Origin: DATBQN01 sp963755825
GTDB taxonomy: Bacteria; Acidobacteriota; Thermoanaerobaculia; Multivoradales; UBA5704
Assembly (NCBI GenBank): GCA_963755825.1
Contig: CAVWLA010000001.1
Coordinates: 1,426,001-1,490,000 of the forward strand
Direction of reading: 5' to 3'
Length of the DNA: 64,000 nt
Below are positions 28,289 through 36,794 of this stretch, in pieces. Every line of letters begins with the position of its first letter. The stretch's first letter is position 1. Below the pieces are notes generated by a model, which saw nothing but the letters and a program-made list of their open reading frames with translations, had not been told where the DNA came from and made no database searches. The position numbers and the translations under genes were made by a program.

Positions 28289-28831
28289 ATGCCCATCTCC
28301 CTCGCCGGGATCGCCGAGGACGAGCACGCCCCCTTCTATGCCGGCTACGTGGCGCGGGCGGTCGAGGTGAGCGCCGCCAGCGGCGACATCCTCGCCCACC
28401 TCGCAGCGCAGGGCGAGCGCACCCGCGCGCGGCTCGCCGCGACGCCCGAGGCGCGCGGCGGCTTCCGCTACGCAGCGGGCAAGTGGAGCCTCCGCGAGGT
28501 GGTCGGCCACCTCGCCGACGTCGAGCGCGTCATGGCCTACCGGGCGCTGCGCATCGGCCGCGGCGACGCGACGCCGCTCCCCGGCTTCGATCACGACGCC
28601 TACGTGGCGATCGCCGGCGCCGACGCCCGCACCCTCGCCGACCTCGCCGCTGAGCTCGCCGACGTCCGCCGCGCCACCCTCGACCTCTTCGCCCACTTCG
28701 ACGCCGCCGCCCTCGCCCGCCGCGGCATCGTCAACGACAAGCCGGTCTCGGTGCGCGCCCTCGCCGCCGTCATCGCCGGCCACGAGCTCCACCACCTGGC
28801 GATCCTCGCGGAGCGCTACGAGCTGGCCTGA
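28289..28831 (+). CDS. DinB-fold (DinB_2) protein
   Basis: A 180-residue DinB-superfamily protein. Metal ligands are H74 (KWSLREVVGHLADVER) and H165/H169 (AGHELHHLAIL). It belongs to the DinB_2 type and is distinct from the one at 15549. Family members include thiol S-transferases; the reaction is unknown here. AGGAGG lies about 12 bases before the ATG. The last 16 bp overlap the end of the convergent patatin gene. Confidence 0.88.
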   Translation: MPISLAGIAEDEHAPFYAGYVARAVEVSAASGDILAHLAAQGERTRARLAATPEARGGFRYAAGKWSLREVVGHLADVERVMAYRALRIGRGDATPLPGFDHDAYVAIAGADARTLADLAAELADVRRATLDLFAHFDAAALARRGIVNDKPVSVRALAAVIAGHELHHLAILAERYELA

Positions 28832-31800
28832 GCCGGCCGGGTGTCGGATGCCGCGGCGCTCCCGGCGGCCGCGGCGCTCTCGTTCCTCGGCGGCTGGCAG
28901 GGCGGCGGCTGACCCTGCGCATCGGCGAGCAGCTTGGCGAGCTGCTCCAGATCGCCACCCGCCGCCAGCCCGGCGGTGAGCGTCTCGATGACGTGCGAGC
29001 CGAGCTCCCGGTAGCTCTCGAACTGCTCCTCGGTGTAGAGCTGCTCCGCCGTCGACTCGTGCGGGAAGGCGGGGTGCGAGCGCGCGTAGTGGTAGACGTC
29101 GACCGGCTCGCTGCCGTTGAGCGACGCCTTGACGTAGATCAGCCAGCCGTCCGCCGCCTCGCCGATCGGCTGCTCGCCGTCGAGCCGGTCGGCGCAGGAG
29201 TAGCAGATGCGGCCGATCGCCGCATAGGGCGCCTGCTCGCCGCTCCGCGTCAGGTCGTAGGCCCTGGCGGGATCGCGCGGCCGCATGAGGATCTTCTCGA
29301 AAACGATGGGGACGCCGAGATCGATGCGGATCTTGGCGATGGCGCCGCCCAAGTCGGCGAGCTGGAGCTCGGGGTCCGAACCGGCGTCGCTCGCCAGGAT
29401 CAGGTGACAACGCCGGAGCACCATCTCGTAGAGGCCGAGGTTCTCGAAATGGCCGCCGTCGGATAGATAGATGTAAGGGTTCTCGTCGTCGGTGAGGCCG
29501 AAGGCCTCGGCGAGGAGCGGCCGCGGCGCGAAGCGCGGCCCCGAGCGCCGGTAGGTCTCGCTGCGCGGGTTGCCCAGCCACCAGCCGAGCCGGGCGTTGA
29601 AGAGGGTCATCAGAAAGGTGACCGCCGGCGACGAGTGGTAGCCCATGTTGGGGCTCGCCGCGGCGCCGGAGATCGCCATCGCCGTGCCCAACGTGATCCC
29701 CCGTTTCGCCGTCTCGCTGTAGGAGTATTCCGCCGCGCTGCGATAGCCGACCGCGTAGCTGCCGCAATGGAGCGGCGTGACGCTGAAAGGCTCGGCCTTG
29801 CGATCCTGCCAGGCGACTTTCCTGCCGTGCACGAGATTGAGGGTCAGGTTGAGCAGCGGCATCGGGCGGATGCCGGCGAGCTCCGCCATCCCCAGGTTGT
29901 CCGCCTCGTCGAAGCCGGTGAAGGGGTTCGGGCGCCGCTCGTCGCCATCGCGCGAGGTGCCGAGGTAGGCGCGGATGAGGCGGTCGCGATAGGCGGCGTG
30001 GAGGGAGAAGCGGTTGATGTTGACGAAGAACCCCATCAGCAGGCCGATGGCGACGTAGGCGGCGGTGACCAGGAGGACCAGCCACCAGGGGGCGTAGTGG
30101 ACGCCGTTGACGGCGACCTGCTCGAGCGTCGGGTGGAGGGGGAGGTGGAAGTCGACCCGCTCGGGGAAGAAGGCGCTGCCGACGCGGACGCTGAGAACCG
30201 TGGTCGCCAGCGACAGGAGGACGAGGAGGAAGACGGCGAAGAGCGGCGCCGCCAGGGCGAGGGCGAGGCCCTTGGCGCGCTCGCCGAGCGTCGGCGCGCC
30301 GCCGGCCGTGCGGGCGGGCGGCGTCCGCGCGCTGGCGCCGAGCACGAGGGTGACGACGCCCGAGATGCCGCCGAGCGAGGCGAGCGCCGGCGTCCAGCCG
30401 CGCAGCAGCAGCACCGGCCCGAAGACGACGATGGCGCTGACCCCGGCGCGCACCAGGATGAGGATGAGGATCCAGGAGCCGGCGCGCGCCAGCCATTCGC
30501 GGTCGGCGTCGGAGGTGAACCGGCTCGTCAGGCCGACGAAGACGGTGGCTGCGACGAGGAACATGAAGAGGAGGATCGGCGCCCCGAAGCAGATGTAGAT
30601 CTCCGCCGCCCGCGGAGCGTCGGGGGCGAAGACGAGGTAGAGGGCGACGGCGCGGAGCAGCAGGCCGCCGAGCCCCGCGGCGAGGACCAGCGCCGTGAGC
30701 TCGCCGAGCCCCCAGCCGCGCACCATGGTGCGGCCGAGGGCCCAGGCGGCGAGGCCGAGGCCGGCGCCGAAGAGGGCGAAGGCGGGCACCGAGCGCATCT
30801 CGTAGGCGGCGAGGAAGAGGAGATGGAAGTGCAGATCGGTCCAGGCCCAGAAGGCCGTCGCCGCCATGGCGAAGAGCCACAGCGGCAGCAGACCGACGGC
30901 GAGGAACGCCCCCTGCCCGCGGCCGCCGCGCGGCAGCCGGCTGCGCGACGGCTGGGCGTCGGCGAGGCTCGGGCGGCAGGCCGAGAAATAGGCGATGACG
31001 AGGGCGCCGAGGGCGGTCGCGGCGACCAGGAAGCCGCGCTCGATCGCCTCGAGCCGCTGCGGCGCGACCGGCGCGAGGAGCGCGATCTGCCGCACCACCG
31101 CCAGGCTCAGGCGCGGGAACATCAGCGCCGCGGCGATGAGCGGCAGCAGGACGAGCCAGTTGAGGAGCAGGTTGCGCAGGAGGATGCCGATCAAGGTCCA
31201 GGTGTCGGCGGAGAGGAAGCCCGGGCGCGGGCTCATGTAGCGGGTGTAGCTGCGCAGCTGGCGGATGGGCTCCGGCTCCGGCTCGAGGGGAGCGCGAGGC
31301 CCGGCCGCGAGCTCGCGCTGGACGATGTCGAGAGGCGTCTCGCGAGCGCCGGCCGGAGCGGCCTGTCCAACGGCCGCCGACGACTTCTGACCATCGCCGT
31401 CGAGCGCCTTCGCCGTGCGATGGATCCAGGCCGCGAGCCAGCTCCCCATGTAGCCGCCGCCGGAGACCGTCGAGAGGTAGTCGAAGCGGGAGAGCAGCCC
31501 GCGCCGCGCCAGACCCTGCACCACGCCGAGGCCGAAGGTGGCGCTGCGGATGCCGCCGCCCGAGACGCAGAGCGCCGAGCGCCGCACGCCATGGGCGTGG
31601 AGAAAGCGGTGGAAGGCCGCGAGGCCGGCCGCGTCGAGATCGTCGCGGATGCGGCGGGCGCGCTCCTCGGCGGCGGCGACGGGCGCGTGGCGCTCGACGA
31701 TCGGCGGCAGCGCCTCGCGGATCAGCCGCTCGACGAAGTCGCCGGCTTCGTCGATCGACGGCGCCACACCCTGGCTGCGGTACTCGGCGACGAGGACCTG

Positions 31801-31914
31801 GTAGAGCGGGATCGGCGGCGGCAGCTCCGCCGGACCGCCGGCCGCGGGCGGGGCGCCCTGGCGGCGGTATTCCTCGATCAGCAGGTGATCGAGAGGCGGC
31901 TCGCTGTCGGCCAT
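28816..31914 (-). CDS. Membrane-embedded patatin-like phospholipase
   Basis: A 1032-residue patatin-family lipid hydrolase with a long membrane insert. The oxyanion loop CVSGGGIRSATFGLG is at about 116-130 and the nucleophile is S151 in STVSGGGYMGS. The catalytic Asp is D819 in LSDGGHFENLG, some 670 residues later. Between them, about residues 235-640, lie roughly ten transmembrane helices, then NINRFSLHAAYRDRLIRAYLG where the catalytic fold resumes. The protein is likely a membrane phospholipase or lysophospholipase. Start 31914 is chosen for GGGAGGG upstream; an ATG at 32046 is also open. The N-terminal 90 residues hold two short IEEYRRQG / VAEYRSQG repeats. Confidence 0.88.
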   Translation of the reverse strand: MADSEPPLDHLLIEEYRRQGAPPAAGGPAELPPPIPLYQVLVAEYRSQGVAPSIDEAGDFVERLIREALPPIVERHAPVAAAEERARRIRDDLDAAGLAAFHRFLHAHGVRRSALCVSGGGIRSATFGLGVVQGLARRGLLSRFDYLSTVSGGGYMGSWLAAWIHRTAKALDGDGQKSSAAVGQAAPAGARETPLDIVQRELAAGPRAPLEPEPEPIRQLRSYTRYMSPRPGFLSADTWTLIGILLRNLLLNWLVLLPLIAAALMFPRLSLAVVRQIALLAPVAPQRLEAIERGFLVAATALGALVIAYFSACRPSLADAQPSRSRLPRGGRGQGAFLAVGLLPLWLFAMAATAFWAWTDLHFHLLFLAAYEMRSVPAFALFGAGLGLAAWALGRTMVRGWGLGELTALVLAAGLGGLLLRAVALYLVFAPDAPRAAEIYICFGAPILLFMFLVAATVFVGLTSRFTSDADREWLARAGSWILILILVRAGVSAIVVFGPVLLLRGWTPALASLGGISGVVTLVLGASARTPPARTAGGAPTLGERAKGLALALAAPLFAVFLLVLLSLATTVLSVRVGSAFFPERVDFHLPLHPTLEQVAVNGVHYAPWWLVLLVTAAYVAIGLLMGFFVNINRFSLHAAYRDRLIRAYLGTSRDGDERRPNPFTGFDEADNLGMAELAGIRPMPLLNLTLNLVHGRKVAWQDRKAEPFSVTPLHCGSYAVGYRSAAEYSYSETAKRGITLGTAMAISGAAASPNMGYHSSPAVTFLMTLFNARLGWWLGNPRSETYRRSGPRFAPRPLLAEAFGLTDDENPYIYLSDGGHFENLGLYEMVLRRCHLILASDAGSDPELQLADLGGAIAKIRIDLGVPIVFEKILMRPRDPARAYDLTRSGEQAPYAAIGRICYSCADRLDGEQPIGEAADGWLIYVKASLNGSEPVDVYHYARSHPAFPHESTAEQLYTEEQFESYRELGSHVIETLTAGLAAGGDLEQLAKLLADAQGQPPPCQPPRNESAAAAGSAAASDTRPAQASS

Positions 31915-32115
31915 GCGGGGCCCTCCCGGTGCGGGCGGCGCCGCATCGCGCGGCCGCATCCCGAAGATCCTCTCGAGCGGAGAGGCGCCGGCCGGCGGCG
32001 CGACGTTACCCGCCGCCGCCCGGCGATCTCCTCCAACCTCGATCAACGCCGCAAGTCTAGCGTTCCCCTCAAACCTCTGCAGGAGAGCCGGCGAACGGCT
32101 CGCTGGGGCTGCCTG

Positions 32116-33225
32116 TTACCGCCGGCCGCCGAGCGGCACCGGCAGCGGGTCGTACTCGCCCGGCCGCGGCCCCGGCACGCCGCCCACCAGCTGCTCCTCG
32201 TTCGGCCAGTGGCGGTCGAGGATGTAGAGGCGCGGATCGACCGGCCGCTCGCCGCCGGCCGGGTCGCGGCGCCGCACCTCATAGTGCAGCTGCGGGCTCG
32301 CCGCCCAGCCGCTCGCCCCCACCTTGGCGACGACCTCGCCCTGCCGCACCGTCTGCCCCGCCTTCACCACCAGCTCGCCGCAGTGGCCGAAGACGGTGGC
32401 AAAACGGTCGCCGTGGAGGAGGATCACGAGGTTGCCGAGCCGCCACCAGCCGCGCGCCTGCGCCGGCGAGAAGTGGCCGGCGAAGGCGACGCGGCCGGCG
32501 GCGGGGGCGCGCACCGGGGTGCCGGCCGGCGCCGCGAGGTCGACGCCGGCATGGAAGGCGAGCTCGCGGGTGAACGGGTTGCGCCGGCGGGAGAAGGATG
32601 CGGCGAGCACCACGTCGCGGCCGCGGAGCGGGCTCGCCGCCGGCGTCTCGCGCACCCGCTGGGGATCGCTCCGCTCGACGAGCTGGACGGCGCCGAGCAT
32701 GCGCTCGAGGCGCCCGAAGCGCTCCGCCTCGACGCCGCGCAGCCGCTCCCCCTCGCGCATGGCGTCGGCATAGATCGACTCGCGGTCGAACGCAGCCGAC
32801 ACCGCGGACGCCGCGGAGCCGCCGGTCGGGGGCCGCCGCGCCGCGGCCAGCGGCGGCTCGGGAAGGCCGTAGGCGATCTCGATCCGCCGCAGGTCGAGGA
32901 CCGCCGTCTGGCCGCGGCGCTCCTCCGCCTCGAGCTGGCGCACCAGGCCCTGCAGGCGCTCGCCGAGCCGCATGCGCTCGGCGGCCATCGCCGGATACTC
33001 CTGGCTGCCGGAGAGGCCGCGCTCGACGCCGGGAGCCATGCCGAGCGCGGTGGCGACGAAGGCGAGGTAGGCGAGGGCGAAGAACGCGGCGGTGGCGAGG
33101 GCGGCGCGGCCGAGGGTGTAGGTGCGCACCCGCCGGCGGCGGTTCGCCGGATGGATCTGGAGCTCGAGCGCGCGCGGCCGCCCGCTTGCGGACGCCGGGC
33201 TCGCGGCGCCCGTCGGGCGCTTCAC
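32116..33225 (-). CDS. M23-family peptidase (LytM domain)
   Basis: A 369-residue membrane-anchored peptidase-like protein. An N-terminal helix (about 40-62) anchors it; a coiled coil (about 80-120 and 155-175) follows, then the LytM domain with Zn ligands H225 and D229 (HAGVD) and H314. The usual HxH motif reads QLH (Q312, H314), so the first His, thought to be catalytic, is lost, though H281 (FGHCGE) remains. It could be a weak enzyme or a regulator of amidases, as degenerate LytM proteins such as EnvC are. The GTG start overlaps the IMPase stop as GTGA. Confidence 0.87.
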   Translation of the reverse strand: MKRPTGAASPASASGRPRALELQIHPANRRRRVRTYTLGRAALATAAFFALAYLAFVATALGMAPGVERGLSGSQEYPAMAAERMRLGERLQGLVRQLEAEERRGQTAVLDLRRIEIAYGLPEPPLAAARRPPTGGSAASAVSAAFDRESIYADAMREGERLRGVEAERFGRLERMLGAVQLVERSDPQRVRETPAASPLRGRDVVLAASFSRRRNPFTRELAFHAGVDLAAPAGTPVRAPAAGRVAFAGHFSPAQARGWWRLGNLVILLHGDRFATVFGHCGELVVKAGQTVRQGEVVAKVGASGWAASPQLHYEVRRRDPAGGERPVDPRLYILDRHWPNEEQLVGGVPGPRPGEYDPLPVPLGGRR

Positions 33226-34058
33226 GCGCCGGCGACCGGCACGGCGGGAGAGAGGCGGTCGAGGAGGCTCTCGCTGGCGCGCCTCCTCACCGCGGCGAGG
33301 AGGGCCGGCTGCACCGCGGCGCCGCCGGCGACGACGTCGCCGGTCGAGAAGAAGCGCTCGCCGCCGTCGAGGTCGGTCACCCGTCCGCCCGCCTCGCGGA
33401 CGAGGAGGACGCCGGCGCCGATGTCCCATGGCGAGAGGCGGAACTCGAAGAAGCCGTCGTAGACCCCGGCCGCCGTGTAGGCGAGGTCGAGCGCCGCCGC
33501 GCCGCAGCGGCGGATCGCCCGCGCCTGCAGGAAGACGTCGCGAAAGATGTCGAGGTAGAGGTCGAGCGTGGCGTGGGCGCGGAACGGGTAGCCGGTGGCG
33601 AGGAAGGCGCCGGCGAGGCCGGGAGCCCGCGAGGCGGCCATCGGGCGGCCGTTCCAGGTGGCGCCGCCGCCGGCGCTGGCGGCGAACAGGTTGCCGCCCT
33701 GCGGGTCGTTGACCACCGCGGCGAGGACCTCGCCGCCGCGCCGGCAGGCGACCGAGACGCAGAAGACCGGCAGGCCCTGGAGGAAGTTGGTGGTGCCGTC
33801 GAGCGGATCGATCAGCCACTCGCAGTCGCCGTCGCCGCCGAGGGCGCCGCCCTCCTCGGCGAGGATGCGGTGGCGGGGGTGGCGGCGGAGGATCTCGGCG
33901 ACGATCACCGCCTCGCTCTCGCGGTCGGCGCGGGTGACGAAGTCGTTCTCGGCCTTCCTCGTCACCTCGAGCCCCGCATCGCGGAAGTAGCGGGTGAGGA
34001 TCGCGGCGCCCGCCTGCGATACCGCGACCGCCGTCGCCAGCAGCTCAGAGTGATCCAT
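33222..34058 (-). CDS. Inositol monophosphatase family protein
   Basis: A 278-residue Mg-dependent phosphatase of the IMPase/CysQ superfamily. The metal-binding motifs are ILAEEGG, WLIDPLDGTTNF and WDIGAGVLLVREAGG, in the order and spacing of inositol monophosphatases. Likely substrates are myo-inositol phosphate or related sugar phosphates; nucleotide (CysQ-type) use cannot be ruled out. It is cytoplasmic. The M23 gene is translationally coupled downstream; the GH113-like gene lies 145 bp upstream. Confidence 0.93.
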   Translation of the reverse strand: MDHSELLATAVAVSQAGAAILTRYFRDAGLEVTRKAENDFVTRADRESEAVIVAEILRRHPRHRILAEEGGALGGDGDCEWLIDPLDGTTNFLQGLPVFCVSVACRRGGEVLAAVVNDPQGGNLFAASAGGGATWNGRPMAASRAPGLAGAFLATGYPFRAHATLDLYLDIFRDVFLQARAIRRCGAAALDLAYTAAGVYDGFFEFRLSPWDIGAGVLLVREAGGRVTDLDGGERFFSTGDVVAGGAAVQPALLAAVRRRASESLLDRLSPAVPVAGA

Positions 34059-34139
34059 CGGCCGATCCTGACACGTTCCCCCGCCCCCGGGCGAGAGGCG
34101 AGGCGAGGGGTGCCAGCCGTTTCTGAGAGGGCCCGCGAG

Positions 34140-34154
34140 AGGTGCCAGGCACCT
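34140..34154. repeat. 15-bp perfect palindrome AGGTGCCAGGCACCT
   Basis: Perfectly symmetric 7-bp arms around a central A, in the 145-bp gap between the GH113-like and IMPase genes. A partial copy GGGTGCCAG is at 34108-34116 and another, GGGTGCCAGGTGC, at 47835-47847. It may be a dispersed REP-like element or serve as a transcription terminator for the upstream gene. Confidence 0.5.
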
Positions 34155-34203
34155 ATCCCTGGGTGTCGTTCGGCGAAGAATTCAATCTCTCGACGACGCG
34201 ACG

Positions 34204-35949
34204 TCACCGCGGTTTGCCGTAATAACGGGCGATGACCTGCTCCGCCTGTCGATCGAGGAAACGGAAGTCCGCCCTCTTCCCCCAGCGGCTCTCGTCGCCG
34301 GAGAAGACTTTCCAGACGAAGGTGCCGGCGAGCCACGGGCGGTGGTCGAGGGCGGCGAAGCGGGCCTCGTAGGCTGCCGCCTGGTCGGCCTCCGAGTACT
34401 CGCCACCCTCTTCGTGCGGGGCGATCCAGGCGCCGCGACGGGCGGCGAAGCCGACCTCGGTGAGGAGAACCGGCCGGCCGGTGCGTTTGGCGATGGCCGC
34501 GAGGCGCTCGGCGAGGGCCGCGGCGCCGCGCGCCAGATCGGCGCGCGAGGCGGCCGGGCTGGCGGCGAGCGGATCGTAGGCGTCGACCCCCACCTCGTCG
34601 AGCGCGTCCCAGAAGTCCACCTGGTCGAGGTCGCTCCCCCAGTTGCTGGCATAGGTCACGCGGCCGGGAAAGATGGAGCGCACCGCGGCGATCAGCTGGC
34701 GCCATTCGGCCTGGCGGGAGACGGTGCACGACAGCTCGCAGCCGACCGCGAACACCTCGGCCCCGGTCCAGCGGGCGAGGAAGGCGTGATGGAGGACGTA
34801 GCGGCGGTAGCTCCGCCACCAGGCCGCCCAGTCCGCCTCGCTCGCCATCTGCACCTTCCCCGGCCAGCCGTCGTCCTCCACCCAGAGGTGCGGTTTCCAC
34901 AGCACCCGCATGCCCTTGGCGTGGGCGAGGCGGGCGGCGTGGATGAGGCCGATGTCGCTCTCCCCCTCCGGCCGGCGGTGGACGAAGGCGAGGCGCGGGC
35001 TGGTGCGGCCCGCCGCGAAGGCGAACGGCATCAGCGACACGGCGTCGACGCCGAGCCCGCGCAGGCGGTCGAGCCGCGCGCCGAGCCCCGGCGCGTGGTA
35101 CCCGCCGTCCAGGCTGTTGAGCATGGCGAGCGAGACGCCGTGGAGGAACGGCAGCGGCGGGCGCGAGGCGCGTCGGCCGCCCGCCTCAGCCTGCAGCGAA
35201 GGCGGCGCCGAGGCGGTCGCCGCCGCCGGGAGCCTGGCAAGAAGGTCGGCGACGCGGGGAGCGAGCGGAGCCGCGGCCGGCGCCGATGCGAGCTTCTCGG
35301 CTGCCGTCGCTCCCGGCAGGCGCTCGACGACCGCCGCGGCGGCCGGCGTCCATAGCGGCTCGGAGCCGTCTGCGGCCTCCGCCTCGGCGAGGACCTGAGA
35401 GGCGGAGGGGAGCGCGCCGGCCGCCGCGAGCATCGGCAGCCAGCCGCCGTACGGACGCCCGTACCAGCCGCCGGCGAGCCAGAGCGCGGCACCGCGCAGG
35501 AGCACCGGCGGCGCGGCGACGCCGGCGCGGGCGAGGAGCAGCTCGGCGAGCGCGTAGCGGTCGGCGAAGAAATCCTGCGGGACGTAGACGATGGTGAGGT
35601 CGGCGCGGCCGCCGCGGACCGCCGCGCCGACCTGCCCCGTCTGCCGGGCCTGTGCCGCGTAGTCGGCCGCCAGCTCGACGGTGAGCGGCGGCGCGCCCGC
35701 GTGCTGCGGTACAGCCGCGGGGGCAACCCGCGGCGCCATCTCGGCGACCGCCCGGTCGAGCTCGGCGGCGAGCGCGGCGATCTCGGGGCGGCCGGCGAGC
35801 TCCGGCGGGACGAGGAGGGTCACCCGCGCGCCCGGCAGGCGGCTGAGCTCGGCGGGCGGCTCGGGCGGCGGGGCGTTCGGAACCGCCGTGGCAGAGATCG
35901 CCGCGAGGGCGAGGACGAGCAGGCCGGGGTGGCGCGTTCTCATCGTCAT
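34204..35949 (-). CDS. Secreted GH113-like glycoside hydrolase
   Basis: A 581-residue exported protein. The signal peptide covers residues 1-23. Residues about 24-270 form a region I do not recognise, Ala-rich, that may be alpha/beta. From about 272 a TIM-barrel glycosidase begins (GVSLAMLNSLDGGYHAPGL), resembling GH113 beta-mannanase-like proteins: KPHLWVEDDGWPGKV, VGCELS with a candidate acid/base E405, TYASNWGSDL, VDAYDPL, and LLTEVGFA with candidate nucleophile E498. It should cleave a beta-linked glycan outside the cytoplasm; mannan is the family precedent only. Divergently transcribed from the GT2 gene. Confidence 0.82.
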   Translation of the reverse strand: MTMRTRHPGLLVLALAAISATAVPNAPPPEPPAELSRLPGARVTLLVPPELAGRPEIAALAAELDRAVAEMAPRVAPAAVPQHAGAPPLTVELAADYAAQARQTGQVGAAVRGGRADLTIVYVPQDFFADRYALAELLLARAGVAAPPVLLRGAALWLAGGWYGRPYGGWLPMLAAAGALPSASQVLAEAEAADGSEPLWTPAAAAVVERLPGATAAEKLASAPAAAPLAPRVADLLARLPAAATASAPPSLQAEAGGRRASRPPLPFLHGVSLAMLNSLDGGYHAPGLGARLDRLRGLGVDAVSLMPFAFAAGRTSPRLAFVHRRPEGESDIGLIHAARLAHAKGMRVLWKPHLWVEDDGWPGKVQMASEADWAAWWRSYRRYVLHHAFLARWTGAEVFAVGCELSCTVSRQAEWRQLIAAVRSIFPGRVTYASNWGSDLDQVDFWDALDEVGVDAYDPLAASPAASRADLARGAAALAERLAAIAKRTGRPVLLTEVGFAARRGAWIAPHEEGGEYSEADQAAAYEARFAALDHRPWLAGTFVWKVFSGDESRWGKRADFRFLDRQAEQVIARYYGKPR

Positions 35950-36042
35950 CGAACGGGGTTACAGGGCGAGAGCGGCGCCGGCCCTGCCGGCCGCGACAGT
36001 AGCAGAGTGGTAGATTCTCGGCCCTTGGAGCCGCCACGCGCC

Positions 36043-36786
36043 GTGGACCACCGACCCGCGCTCTCCGTCGTCGTCCTCTGTTACCGCTCGGGCGAGGGGG
36101 CGCGCGAGTTCGCCCGCCAGATCCGCGAGGCGCTCGGCGCCGGCGGCATCGACGATTACGAGCTGGTGCTGGTCGCCAACTACGTCGAGGGGAGCGGCGA
36201 CCCCACCCCCGCCGTCGTCACCGAGCTGGCCGCGAGCTCGCCGCAGATCGTCGCCTCCGCCATCCCCAAGCGCGGCATGATGGGCTGGGACATGCGGACC
36301 GGCCTGGCGCTCGCCCGCGGCGACGTCCTGGCGGTGATCGACGGCGACGGCCAGGTGCTGGCGGACGACCTCGTGGCGGGCTACCGGATGATCGCCGGCG
36401 GCGGCTACGACCTGGTCAAGGCGAGCCGGGTGCGGCGCGACGACGGCTTCGCCCGCCGGCTCGTCTCCGGCGTCTACAACGGCCTCTTCCGGCTCCTCTT
36501 CCCGGGCTTCCCCGTGCGCGACGTCAACGGCAAGCCGAAGCTCCTCACCCGCGCCGCCCACCAGCAGCTGGCGCTCAGGGCCGACGACTGGTTCATCGAC
36601 GCCGAGATCATGATCCAGGCGCGGCGGCTCGGCCTCCGCGTCGGCGAGGTCGAGACCGTCTTCCTGCACCTCGCCGACCGCCGCTCCTTCGTCCACGCGC
36701 CGGCGATCTTCGAGTTCCTCGTCAACCTCGTCCGCTATCGCCTGCGCGAGCCGCGTCCGCGCGCCCGCCGCCGAGGACCGGACTGA
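36043..36786 (+). CDS. Glycosyltransferase family 2 (polyprenyl-phosphate type)
   Basis: A 247-residue GT2 enzyme resembling dolichyl/polyprenyl-phosphate sugar transferases. It shows LSVVVLCYRSGEG, the DGDGQ metal-binding motif (VIDGDGQVLADDL), VKASRVRRDDGFARR and DWFIDAEIMIQARRLG near the C-terminus. No ATG is available near the start; GTG 36043 is preferred because it has GGAG upstream and begins just before the first strand, while GTG 36007 and TTG 36025 are alternatives. It heads a three-gene unit with an epimerase (8 bp gap) and an MFS protein, so it may serve envelope glycan assembly. Confidence 0.87.
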   Translation: MDHRPALSVVVLCYRSGEGAREFARQIREALGAGGIDDYELVLVANYVEGSGDPTPAVVTELAASSPQIVASAIPKRGMMGWDMRTGLALARGDVLAVIDGDGQVLADDLVAGYRMIAGGGYDLVKASRVRRDDGFARRLVSGVYNGLFRLLFPGFPVRDVNGKPKLLTRAAHQQLALRADDWFIDAEIMIQARRLGLRVGEVETVFLHLADRRSFVHAPAIFEFLVNLVRYRLREPRPRARRRGPD

Positions 36787-36794
36787 CGCCGGCG

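Noticed and set aside
29635..33462. 1275-residue open frame on the plus strand
   Set aside because: It is antisense to the patatin and M23 genes and is rich in Arg, Glu and Gly, as expected from the complement of high-GC codons. No domain is visible.
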